NCBI GenBank assembly: GCA_021848375.1
Contig: JAJZUR010000078.1
Coordinates: 1-7,310 of the forward strand
Source of the DNA: Pseudomonadota bacterium
Lineage (GTDB): Bacteria > Pseudomonadota > Gammaproteobacteria > UBA6186 > Azoamicaceae
Direction: 5' to 3'
DNA: 7,310 bases
Shown: positions 1-5,348 of the stretch, in pieces
Layout: each line of letters starts with the position of its first letter
Numbering within the stretch: position 1 is the stretch's first letter
Translations under genes and position numbers: made by a program
Notes under the pieces: generated by a model
Database searches by the model: none
What the model saw: the letters and a program-made list of their open reading frames with translations, nothing else
Told to the model about the DNA's origin: nothing

Positions 1-70
1 TCGTAATATTAGCTGTCAAGCATACTTAAAAATGCGATTACAAGGTGCAGTTATATTGAGCATTCTTTGA

Positions 71-98
71 TGATCTCCCCCCAATAAAGTAGTCCATC
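71..98 (+). repeat. Left terminal inverted repeat of the IS remnant
   Basis: The stretch starts TGATCT, then a run of six C, then CAATAAAGTAGTCC. It lies about 50 bases upstream of the orfA start, the usual place for the left end of an IS407-group element. The partner repeat is missing from the window, so the inner limit is set by resemblance to the family and not by pairing. Confidence 0.55.
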
Positions 99-150
99 AG
101 CAATTAGAAAAATATGGCAAAATGAGTTAACTAAACTAGGAGGTTTTGCC

Positions 151-414
151 ATGAAAAAACGATATACAGAGCAACAAATAGCCTATGCCTTAAAACAAGC
201 TGAGACGGGTACCCCACTAGAAGAAGTGATGCGTCATATGGGAATATCGCAAGCAACCTTTTATAACTGGAAAAAGCGTTATGGGGGTTTAACTGGCATG
301 GAATTACGCAAACTAAGGCAGCTTGAAGACGAAAACCGTCAGTTAAAAAAATTAGTTGCTGATTTAAGTCTTGATAAACAAATGTTACAAGATGTTTTGT
401 CAAAAAAGGATTAA
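151..414 (+). CDS. IS3-family transposase OrfA (helix-turn-helix subunit)
   Basis: This 87-residue protein is full length for OrfA of the IS407 group. Residues about 5-45 form the DNA-binding helix-turn-helix typical of the family (KRYTEQQIAYALKQAETG, then MGISQATFYNWKKRYGG). Residues about 50-85 are a leucine-zipper-like coiled coil (LRKLRQLEDENRQLKKLVADL). OrfA recognises the terminal repeats and is normally fused to OrfB by programmed -1 frameshifting. The start is supported by a perfect AGGAGG at 138-143 with 7-nt spacing. The gene is intact, and a slippery heptamer lies three codons before its stop. As the rest of the element is broken, any OrfA made here could only bind ends or act on related copies. 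Confidence 0.88.
   Translation: MKKRYTEQQIAYALKQAETGTPLEEVMRHMGISQATFYNWKKRYGGLTGMELRKLRQLEDENRQLKKLVADLSLDKQMLQDVLSKKD
402..408 (+). promoter_or_regulatory. -1 ribosomal frameshift site A_AAA_AAG in orfA
   Basis: In the orfA reading frame the bases are split tcA AAA AAG, the classic X_XXY_YYZ heptamer used by IS3-family elements. After a -1 slip the reading frame enters GGA TTA AAA CCA at 408 and continues without a stop into OrfB, giving the family-typical junction ...VLSKK-GLKPAVKKKL. I did not identify a downstream pseudoknot. Confidence 0.75.
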
Positions 415-833
415 AACCAGCGGTCAAGAAGAAGCTTGCAGAATATTTATTAAAAGCGTATCAAATTAGTGAGCGTCGTTCTTGCAAGGTAATTGCCATG
501 AATCGTGCTACTTATAGACGAAAACCTCACCCCAAGAGAGATGATCGTGTTTTACGCAATAGGATTAAGGAAATCGCTCATAGTCGTGTGCGTTATGAGT
601 ATTTAAGAATTTATGTTTTATTAAGACGCGAAGGATGGATTGTTAATCATAAAAAAGTCCATCGAATATACAAGGAAGAATGTCTTAGTTTAAGGATTAA
701 ACGCCATAAAAAGCGAGTGAGTGCGGCGCGGCGGCTTGAACAGTTAGAAGTTTCTAAAATTGATGAATGTTGGTCAATGGATTTTGTGGCAGATCAGCTG
801 TTTAATGGGCGTAAGATACGGGGCGGGATATAA
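408..833 (+). pseudogene. IS3-family transposase OrfB, truncated in the catalytic core
   Basis: This is the -1 frame partner of orfA. It reads from the slippery site at 408 through an internal ATG at 498. The visible part, about 141 residues, holds the N-terminal HTH_21-type region (RNRIKEIAHSRVRYEYLRIYVLLRREGW, shown here split: RNRIKEIAHSRVRYEY / LRIYVLLRREGW) and the start of the rve integrase domain, with the first catalytic Asp in the WSMDFVAD motif. After NGRKIR the family normally continues with a LTVVD-type strand; here it ends as GGI-stop. The second Asp and the Glu of the DDE triad are absent, since the family is usually about 270-280 residues. The fragment is therefore inactive as a transposase. 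Confidence 0.85.
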
Positions 834-921
834 CGCCAAGATAACGAATATCAGGAAATAAAGTGTCTAGGATAAACGCGTTTTTTTGCTTTTTTGAGTA
901 ATGCTCCTTGTAATACATCTA
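834..921. other. Gap between the IS remnant and the yaiI promoter
   Basis: No ORF or RNA gene is evident. It contains the 10-bp self-complementary AAACGCGTTT (874-883) followed by two T-tracts, but with no loop this is not a hairpin terminator. The junction GGCGGGATATAACGCC at 823-838 marks where IS similarity has ended. The origin of the following bases is unclear: native DNA or residue of another element. Confidence 0.4.
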
Positions 922-950
922 TTGATTCTCTTTAACTCTTATAACATAAT
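922..950 (+). promoter_or_regulatory. Candidate sigma-70 promoter for yaiI
   Basis: A -35-like TTGATT (922-927) and a -10-like CATAAT (945-950) are separated by 17 bases. A start near 957 would give a leader of about 30 nt to the chosen yaiI start at 987. The promoter lies outside the recognisable IS remnant, so it is probably native. Confidence 0.5.
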
Positions 951-986
951 GCGTGATTTAAATAAATGATCTTTTATGAGTCTTTT

Positions 987-1430
987 ATGCGCATATGGGT
1001 TGATGCCGATGCTTGTCCCAAGCCAATTAAAGAAATTGTCTTTAAGGCAGCGAAGCGCACAGAGACCATTGCGGTTTTAGTTGCAAATCAACCCTTGGTG
1101 ACTCCTTTGTCACCTTTCATACAAAAAATACAAGTTCCACCTGGTTTCGATAATGCCGACAATGAAATTGCTGCAAAAATGGAAAGTGGGGATTTGGTGA
1201 TTACGGCGGACATTCCACTTGCCAATGCAGTGGTCGATAAAGGTGGAACGGCGCTAAATCCGAGAGGACAGTTGTATACAAAGCGGAATATGAAACAGCA
1301 TCTTTCCAATCGTAATTTCAGCGCAGAGTTGCGAGGCGCTGGTATGCTGTCGGGAGGCCCCCCTGGATTAGGGGCGAAGGAAATTCAGCGTTTTGCAAAT
1401 GCTCTAGATAAATTTCTCGCAACTCGATAG
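987..1430 (+). CDS. yaiI: YaiI/YqxD family protein (UPF0178, DUF188, PIN-like fold)
   Basis: The 147-residue product matches the length and motifs of the UPF0178 family. These are WVDADACP at residues 4-11, GFDNADNEI near 53-61, VITADIPLA at 71-79, ALNPRG at 89-94 and the glycine/proline stretch SGGPPG near 122-127. The conserved acidic residues (DADAC, DNAD, TAD) resemble the metal-binding acids of PIN-type nucleases, but no biochemical role is established for the family, so nuclease activity is inference. An in-frame ATG at 966 would add MIFYESF, which the family lacks. I prefer 987 because MRIWVDADAC is the usual N-terminus and ATGAG (976-980) gives a weak ribosome site with 6-nt spacing. 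A small basic ORF follows 39 nt downstream. Confidence 0.88.
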   Translation: MRIWVDADACPKPIKEIVFKAAKRTETIAVLVANQPLVTPLSPFIQKIQVPPGFDNADNEIAAKMESGDLVITADIPLANAVVDKGGTALNPRGQLYTKRNMKQHLSNRNFSAELRGAGMLSGGPPGLGAKEIQRFANALDKFLATR

Positions 1431-1469
1431 ACTATTTACTGGATTCGTTTTAGCAAAAAGGAGCAAACC

Positions 1470-1580
1470 ATGGCTAACAAAGAGCAAAAGCCAAATAAAG
1501 GTAAAGGTAAACCGAGTCTCAGTACCAAAGAGAAACAAAAACGCAAAAAAGAAAAGAAACTCGCTAAGGAAGGAAAATAG
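1470..1580 (+). CDS. Small lysine-rich hypothetical protein (36 residues)
   Basis: The start is supported by a strong AAAAAGGAG ribosome site (1455-1463) with 6-nt spacing, which random short ORFs seldom have. The product has 14 Lys and 1 Arg against 4 Glu, so net charge is about +11. It has no hydrophobic segment. It begins MANKEQKPNKGKGK, has a short neutral patch PSLST, and ends in a run of K/E/R residues likely to be helical or disordered. I do not recognise a named family. Such a peptide could bind rRNA, the ribosome or DNA; Coxiella ScvA is a comparably small basic DNA-binding protein, but I see no sequence match to it. It follows yaiI by 39 nt and probably shares its transcript. Its 3' end overlaps that of arfB, and its stop lies inside a palindrome. 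Confidence 0.6.
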   Translation: MANKEQKPNKGKGKPSLSTKEKQKRKKEKKLAKEGK

Positions 1581-2013
1581 TTAAATAACTATTTTCCATC
1601 GAGAGTTTGCGTCGTCTTAGGGATTTAGTTTTACCCTGCAATTTTTTTTGCATGAGGCGGCGCTCTGTCGAAGCCTGAGTTGGCTTTGTTTTCTTGCGTT
1701 TTTTAGGGATGGTGGCAGCTTTATATAAAAGTTGCTGTAGTCGGTTAATGGCATCTTGTTTATTGCGCTCTTGGGTGCGAAAACGCGATGCTTTGATAAG
1801 TAATTCACCTTCGGTTGTTAATTTATTGCCCAATACGGTTAATATTCTGAATCTAACATCTTCGGGCAGGGAAGGGGTTTGCAATACATCAAAACGCAAC
1901 AAAACTGCGGTTGCGACTTTGTTTACATTTTGCCCGCCAGGCCCAGGCGAGCGAATAAATGAAAATTTAAGTTCAGAGGCTTTGATAGAAAGTGTGGGTG
2001 ATATTTTAATCAT
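1564..2013 (-). CDS. arfB: ArfB (YaeJ), GGQ-domain peptidyl-tRNA hydrolase for ribosome rescue
   Basis: ArfB enters the empty mRNA channel of stalled ribosomes with its basic C-terminal tail and hydrolyses the peptidyl-tRNA, independently of tmRNA. The 149-residue product is close to the E. coli length of 140. The release-factor-like domain carries the catalytic GGQ in SPGPGGQNVNK (residues 22-32), and the family-typical TKPTQASTERRLMQKKLQGK leads into the basic tail RRRK. No codon-recognition domain is present, which separates it from RF1/RF2. The final SMENSYLTIFLP is translated from the palindrome at the gene end and is not typical of the family. The start is ATG at 2013, since an in-frame stop lies three codons upstream. 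The nearest purine-rich site (AAAGGGGG) is 16 nt away, and dctA ends 22 nt upstream, so translational coupling is likely. Confidence 0.9.
   Translation of the reverse strand: MIKISPTLSIKASELKFSFIRSPGPGGQNVNKVATAVLLRFDVLQTPSLPEDVRFRILTVLGNKLTTEGELLIKASRFRTQERNKQDAINRLQQLLYKAATIPKKRKKTKPTQASTERRLMQKKLQGKTKSLRRRKLSMENSYLTIFLP
1572..1597. terminator. Perfect palindrome at the convergent ends of the small ORF and arfB
   Basis: The arms GGAAAATAGTT and AACTATTTTCC are exact reverse complements around a 4-base AAAT loop, giving an 11-bp stem. The stop codon of the plus-strand 36-residue ORF (TAG, 1578-1580) sits in the left arm, and the last codons of arfB on the minus strand run through the whole structure. 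The position suits a bidirectional terminator. The stem is AT-rich and lacks a clear U-tract after it on either strand, so termination may be weak or the hairpin may act as a 3' end stabiliser. Confidence 0.5.
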
Positions 2014-2035
2014 GCAGAATTAAAATCATCCCCCT

Positions 2036-3364
2036 TTATTTTTCAAATTCCTCTTCAGCAGCAGCATTTGCCACAATTTCTGGAGTATCGGCTTCTTGTT
2101 CGGTTTCGCCGATCAGCACACGGTTGGCTTTTTTGATATCCAAAGCATTTTCCCATTTTGAAACGACGACGGTGGCTACGCCATTACCAATTAAATTGGT
2201 TACTGCTCGGATCTGCGACATTAAAACATCAACACCCACTAATAGGGCAAGACCTGCAAGAGGAAGGGTATCTACGGTCGATAATGTAGAAGCCAAGGTT
2301 ACAAAACCGCCGCCAGGCACTGCCGCAGCGCCTTTAGAAGTTAACATCAGAACGCCCAATAACGAAAGTTGTTGATACAAAGTAAGATCTGTATTGGTCG
2401 CCTGCGCAATAAAAATTGCCGCCATCGTGAGATAGATGGAGGTACCATCCAAATTAAACGAATAACCAGTTGGGATCACTAAACCAACGACGGGTTTAGC
2501 GCAACCTAGATTTTCCAATTTGGCAATCATGCGAGGAAGCGCTGCTTCGGAAGAAGAAGTACCGAGTACAATAAAAATTTCTTCTTTAATGTAAAGTAAA
2601 AAATTTACAATATTAAAACCAACCATTTTTAAGATGGGGCCAAGAATTATAAAAATAAATATTAAACAAGTGGTAAAAACGCCAAACATCAATTTACCGA
2701 GCGGCAATAAGGTTCCGAATCCGTATTTACCAATGCTAAAGGCCATTGCGCCACAAGCCCCGAAAGGGGCGATTTTCATGACCAAACCAATAACGCCAAA
2801 GAGTGCATGAGAGCTTTGATCTAAAATCCGTACCAATAATTTTCCTTTATCCCCGAATTGCGAAAGCGCTATGCCAAAGAGAACCGAAAAGAGTAAAACT
2901 TGCAGAATGTCACCATGCGCAAAAGCGCTGACTACCGTTTGCGGAATAATGTTTAAGAGAAATTCAACTGTGCTAAGTGACTTAGCCGTTGTGGTATAGG
3001 TCGTTAAACCTCCGGTCTCTAAGGTACTGGGATCTGCGTTAACCCCTGCTCCTGGCTGATAAATGTTCACCACAATGAGGCCGATAAGCAGGGCGAAGGT
3101 GGACACAACTTCAAAATAGATAAGTGATTTAAGACCAACGCGACCAACTTCGCGCATATCCCCCATCTTGGCGATTCCAACGACGATGGTACAGAAAATG
3201 ATAGGTGCTACCATCATTTTGATTAGCCGAATAAAGGCATCTCCCATTGGCTTTAGGGTGACCCCAATGTCTGGGAAGAAATGCCCTATAAAGACACCGA
3301 GGACAATTCCAGCCAAAACTTGAAAATACAAGCGCTGATAAAACGGACGTTTTGTGTTAGCCAA
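2036..3364 (-). CDS. dctA: C4-dicarboxylate:cation symporter DctA (DAACS/SLC1 family)
   Basis: This inner-membrane importer takes up succinate, fumarate and malate with protons or sodium. The 442-residue protein has the SLC1 fold signs: hydrophobic helices from residue 12 on, the HP1 loop GTSSSEAALPRM (268-279), TM7 NLDGTS (304-309), the HP2 loop SKGAAAVPGGGF (343-354), and TM8 MSQIRAVTNLIGNGVAT (382-398). Arg386 corresponds to the carboxylate-binding Arg. The residue three before it is Ser rather than the Asp that binds the amino group in glutamate/aspartate carriers, which favours dicarboxylates over amino acids. The acidic C-terminal tail (EEEFEK) is variable in the family. The start is TTG at 3364: an in-frame stop lies five codons upstream, and AGGGA is 9 nt before the TTG. 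arfB follows 22 nt downstream, so they form a probable two-gene operon. No dcuS/dcuR-like regulator is in view. Confidence 0.9.
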   Translation of the reverse strand: MANTKRPFYQRLYFQVLAGIVLGVFIGHFFPDIGVTLKPMGDAFIRLIKMMVAPIIFCTIVVGIAKMGDMREVGRVGLKSLIYFEVVSTFALLIGLIVVNIYQPGAGVNADPSTLETGGLTTYTTTAKSLSTVEFLLNIIPQTVVSAFAHGDILQVLLFSVLFGIALSQFGDKGKLLVRILDQSSHALFGVIGLVMKIAPFGACGAMAFSIGKYGFGTLLPLGKLMFGVFTTCLIFIFIILGPILKMVGFNIVNFLLYIKEEIFIVLGTSSSEAALPRMIAKLENLGCAKPVVGLVIPTGYSFNLDGTSIYLTMAAIFIAQATNTDLTLYQQLSLLGVLMLTSKGAAAVPGGGFVTLASTLSTVDTLPLAGLALLVGVDVLMSQIRAVTNLIGNGVATVVVSKWENALDIKKANRVLIGETEQEADTPEIVANAAAEEEFEK

Positions 3365-3409
3365 TTGACAGCATCCCTATTAACCAAAGATACAGTTTAG
3401 TCTAATTCT

Positions 3410-3438
3410 AGTATTAAAAACTATCTGCATTTAAGCAA
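3410..3438 (-). promoter_or_regulatory. Candidate sigma-70 promoter for dctA
   Basis: On the minus strand TTGCTT (3438-3433) and AATACT (3415-3410) are separated by 17 bases. A start near 3403 gives a leader of about 40 nt before the TTG start. Both hexamers are imperfect, so this is a best guess in a 130-base AT-rich divergent gap. Confidence 0.35.
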
Positions 3439-3453
3439 AATATTTGATATTAT
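3424..3453 (+). promoter_or_regulatory. Candidate promoter for the FMN-reductase gene
   Basis: A good -10-like TATTAT (3448-3453) lies about 40 bases before the start codon, with a weak -35-like TCTGCA (3424-3429) at 18-base spacing. It overlaps the proposed dctA promoter on the other strand, so the two genes may compete for polymerase. Confidence 0.35.
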
Positions 3454-3494
3454 GTAACTTTTCAAACCCAATGTCTTAAGGAAGGAGCACAAAA

Positions 3495-4049
3495 ATGAAA
3501 CTATTGGCAGCTGCGCTTTCACTTCGAAAAGGATCACATAATCGCAAACTGATTAAACTTGGCGTAGAGGCAGCAAGAAAACCAGGAATCGATATTGAAT
3601 TATTGGATCTCTTGGATTATGAATTGCCTCCTTATAATGAAGATATTGAAACAGGGCCTGGTATTCCTGATGCTGCCAATCGTTTTAAAAATAAATTAGA
3701 TACTGCGGATGGATTAATTCTTTCATCTCCGGAATACAACTTTTCAATGCCAGGTCATTTTAAAAATCTTTTTGATTGGGTCTCACGTTATGAACCAATG
3801 CCTTGGAAAAACAAGGCTGTGTTGTTTTTATCCGCTTCACCTTCGCTGGTGGGAGGAAATCGAGGGCTATGGCATTTGCGGGTACCTTTTGAATATGCGG
3901 GTGCTTTTGTTTTTCCAAATATGTTTTCGTTAGCAACAGCGCATAATGCCTTTAATGATAAAGGGGAGTTAGTGGATGTTGCGCTGGCGAAACGTTTATC
4001 CGATATGGTGGGATCATTTTTGCGTTTTGCAGAAGGGTTGAAATATTAA
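3495..4049 (+). CDS. NAD(P)H-dependent FMN reductase / quinone reductase, flavodoxin-like
   Basis: The 184-residue protein belongs to the NADPH-dependent FMN reductase family (ChrR/YieF, Azr and ArsH relatives). These are cytosolic homo-oligomers that pass electrons from NAD(P)H through bound FMN to quinones, azo dyes or metals. Residues 9-18 (SLRKGSHNRK) form the FMN phosphate loop. SPEYNFSMPGHFKN (78-91) followed by LFDWVSR is the family hallmark that holds the isoalloxazine ring. SPSLVGGNRG (115-124) is the second flavin-side loop. Quinone protection is a likely physiological role, but substrate cannot be read from sequence. The start has a strong AAGGAG (3482-3487) with 7-nt spacing. The gene ends 3 nt before the end of convergent smpB and has no evident operon partner. 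Confidence 0.85.
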   Translation: MKLLAAALSLRKGSHNRKLIKLGVEAARKPGIDIELLDLLDYELPPYNEDIETGPGIPDAANRFKNKLDTADGLILSSPEYNFSMPGHFKNLFDWVSRYEPMPWKNKAVLFLSASPSLVGGNRGLWHLRVPFEYAGAFVFPNMFSLATAHNAFNDKGELVDVALAKRLSDMVGSFLRFAEGLKY

Positions 4050-4052
4050 CAC

Positions 4053-4535
4053 TTATTTTTTAATTTTGAATAGCCGTTGTTTTTCGCGCTGCCAATCACG
4101 TTCTTTTTCCGTGGCGCGTTTGTCATGTTGTTTTTTTCCTTTGGCAAGGCCAATATCTAATTTTGCGCGGCCTTTACTCCAATATAGGGAAAGAGGGATG
4201 AGGGTATATCCTTTGCGTTCGATTAGACCAATCAGGGACTTTAATTCTTTATGATGTAATAACAATTTTCGGGTACGTGTTGGCTCTGCTCGTATATGGG
4301 TAGATGCGGATAGCAATGGGCTTATATGGCATCCAATAAGCCAAGCTTCACCTTTTTTAAGCAAAACATAGCTTTCTGCAATTTGAACCTTATTAGCGCG
4401 CAGGCTTTTGACTTCCCAACCTTCTAAGACAATCCCTGCCTCATAGTGCGCTTCCAGTGTATACTCATGGTGAGCCTTACGGTTAACGACGATGGTTTTG
4501 CGACCAGAATTTTGGTTTTTAGACGTTTTGTTCAT
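4053..4535 (-). CDS. smpB: SmpB, tmRNA-binding protein for trans-translation
   Basis: SmpB binds the tRNA-like part of tmRNA, delivers it to ribosomes stalled on broken mRNA, and fills the decoding centre with its C-terminal tail. The 160-residue product is the usual length. The OB-fold core shows NRKAHHEYTLEAHYEAGIVL and GWEVKSLR (39-46), and KGKKQHDKR (132-140) carries the conserved HDKR. The tail EKERDWQREKQRLFKIKK is basic and helical as expected. The tmRNA gene ssrA is not in this window. The ATG at 4535 has no clear Shine-Dalgarno sequence; a TAGAAT element only 9 nt upstream hints at a very short leader. It is divergent from ratA. Together with ArfB it gives this genome two rescue routes. 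Confidence 0.95.
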   Translation of the reverse strand: MNKTSKNQNSGRKTIVVNRKAHHEYTLEAHYEAGIVLEGWEVKSLRANKVQIAESYVLLKKGEAWLIGCHISPLLSASTHIRAEPTRTRKLLLHHKELKSLIGLIERKGYTLIPLSLYWSKGRAKLDIGLAKGKKQHDKRATEKERDWQREKQRLFKIKK

Positions 4536-4543
4536 AGTAGTGT

Positions 4544-4573
4544 TATTCTAGCGGAGTTAGGTGTTTTAGAATA
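4544..4573. promoter_or_regulatory. Mirror-image -10-like elements between smpB and ratA
   Basis: TATTCTA (4544-4550) and TAGAATA (4567-4573) are exact inverted copies 16 bases apart. Read outward, each supplies TAGAAT: on the minus strand it sits 9 nt before the smpB ATG, and on the plus strand 13 nt before the ratA ATG. They could be overlapping divergent -10 boxes giving very short leaders. For ratA, a TTATTC (4543-4548) stands 18 bases upstream as a weak -35. For smpB no good -35 is seen. An operator dyad is the alternative. Confidence 0.35.
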
Positions 4574-4585
4574 GAGCAATGAGCT

Positions 4586-5029
4586 ATGGCCATCATTAAA
4601 AGAACGACAGAAGTTCCTTATACCGCCGCGCAAATGTTTGAACTGGTCGACAGAATCGAACAGTATCCCCAATTTTTACCGTGGTGCAATGAAACAACAG
4701 TGCATAGCCGCACCGAGGATGAAGTGAAGGCGACCATTGTGGTGGCCAAGGGTGGGATCCAACAAGCGTTTTCAACAATAAACCGACTGCAACCTAACAA
4801 GATGATAGAGGTCCGCCTTCTTAAAGGCCCCTTTCGTCATCTAGAAGGATTTTGGTTGTTCGAAGCGGTTGATCCAGATCGGTGTCGAGTCAGTTTTCAT
4901 TTAGAATTTGAGTTTTCTAACAAACTGATTGCTTTTACCGTTGGGCCATTATTGGAAAGAGTCACAGACTCATTTATGGAGGCTTTCTGCAAACGCGCCA
5001 AACTATGCTATGACTTCAAAGACCATTAA
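4586..5029 (+). CDS. ratA: RatA, START/COQ10-type protein (ribosome association / ubiquinone)
   Basis: The 147-residue product matches RatA (YfjG) of the SRPBCC/polyketide-cyclase fold along its whole length. Conserved points are VPY-AAQMFELV near 10-21, YPQFLPWC (27-34), GPF (81-83), LEFEFSNKLI (106-115) and SFMEAFCKRA (129-138). In E. coli RatA was reported to hinder 30S-50S joining. Its closest mitochondrial relatives, COQ10, bind ubiquinone, so the core function is debated. The ATG at 4586 is preceded by a weak AGAG (4573-4576) at 9-nt spacing; an ATG at 4579 is out of frame and stops after six codons. The 3' end overlaps rnfH by 20 bases, implying co-translation. Despite the toxin label, the neighbour is not a classical antitoxin. 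Confidence 0.93.
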   Translation: MAIIKRTTEVPYTAAQMFELVDRIEQYPQFLPWCNETTVHSRTEDEVKATIVVAKGGIQQAFSTINRLQPNKMIEVRLLKGPFRHLEGFWLFEAVDPDRCRVSFHLEFEFSNKLIAFTVGPLLERVTDSFMEAFCKRAKLCYDFKDH

Positions 5030-5348
5030 AGTAGAAGTCGCCTATGTTGGGATAGGGGGGCAGGCAATTATTCCGCTTGAAATTCCGCTGGGCTCGACCG
5101 TGTTAAACGCTATTCTGCAATCTAAGATGCAAGATAAATTTAGGGAGATCATTATTAGTGAAGGCCAAGTGGGTATTTTTGGGGAGCTTGTACCGCTTTC
5201 GCGCCAACTGAAAGCCGGGGATAGGGTAGAAGTTTACCGAAAGCTCTTAAGAGATCCGAAGATGGCGAGACAAGAACGGGTGCAAAAGGCTCGTCTGGCG
5301 AAAGCTCGCCTCAAATCTCAGCCACGTTATTTAGATTCTTCAAAATGA
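5010..5348 (+). CDS. rnfH: RnfH family, ubiquitin-like beta-grasp protein
   Basis: The 112-residue protein matches RnfH (YfjF, UPF0125): KVEVAYV at the N-terminus, then VGIFGELVPLSRQL (54-67) and AGDRVEVYRKLLRDPK (69-84). The tail is basic and probably disordered. The name comes from its linkage to the Rnf electron-transport genes in some species, none of which occur here; its molecular role is unknown. I place the start at ATG 5010 because MTSKTIKVEVAY aligns with the family N-terminus. The frame is open further upstream, but that part lies inside ratA and is not RnfH-like. The start is 20 bases inside ratA, which suggests translational coupling. The last 22 bases overlap the end of bamE on the other strand. 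Confidence 0.9.
   Translation: MTSKTIKVEVAYVGIGGQAIIPLEIPLGSTVLNAILQSKMQDKFREIIISEGQVGIFGELVPLSRQLKAGDRVEVYRKLLRDPKMARQERVQKARLAKARLKSQPRYLDSSK

Larger units (their letters stand above)
71..833 (+). mobile_element. Truncated IS3-family (IS407-group-like) insertion sequence, left end only
   Basis: The element begins with TGATCTCCCCCCAATAAAGT, which resembles the TGA...CCCCAA..AAGT..GGACA ends of IS407-group elements as I know them. It then carries the two-frame orfA/orfB arrangement of IS3-family transposases. The similarity to the family stops near base 820, inside the orfB catalytic domain, and no matching right terminal repeat (a GGGG..GATCA-type end) follows. The remnant is therefore cut at its right side and cannot make a complete transposase. 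The 4 bases before the left end are TTGA; a target duplication cannot be tested without the right end. The exact right boundary is uncertain by some tens of bases. Confidence 0.8.

Noticed and set aside
131..427. 98-codon minus-strand ORF antisense to IS orfA
   Set aside because: It lies opposite a well-supported OrfA with a ribosome site and shows no recognisable motif.
820..831. Right terminal repeat of the IS (CGGGGCGGGATA)
   Set aside because: It only loosely resembles the reverse complement of the left end and no target duplication flanks it; truncation explains the data better.
874..897. Rho-independent terminator after the IS remnant
   Set aside because: AAACGCGTTT is self-complementary but leaves no loop, so the T-tracts are not preceded by a usable hairpin.
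1694..2023. 109-codon plus-strand ORF antisense to arfB
   Set aside because: It mirrors the GGQ-containing arfB frame; composition and position fit a shadow ORF.
2124..2375. Plus-strand ORF opposite the dctA 3' part
   Set aside because: Antisense to conserved SLC1 motifs, with no ribosome site or family likeness.
4929..5009. N-terminal extension of rnfH within ratA
   Set aside because: The extra 27 codons are out-of-frame ratA sequence with no RnfH similarity; ATG 5010 matches the family N-terminus.
4586..5348. ratA-rnfH as a toxin-antitoxin module
   Set aside because: The overlap resembles one, but RatA is a conserved START-domain housekeeping protein and RnfH is not an established antitoxin for it.
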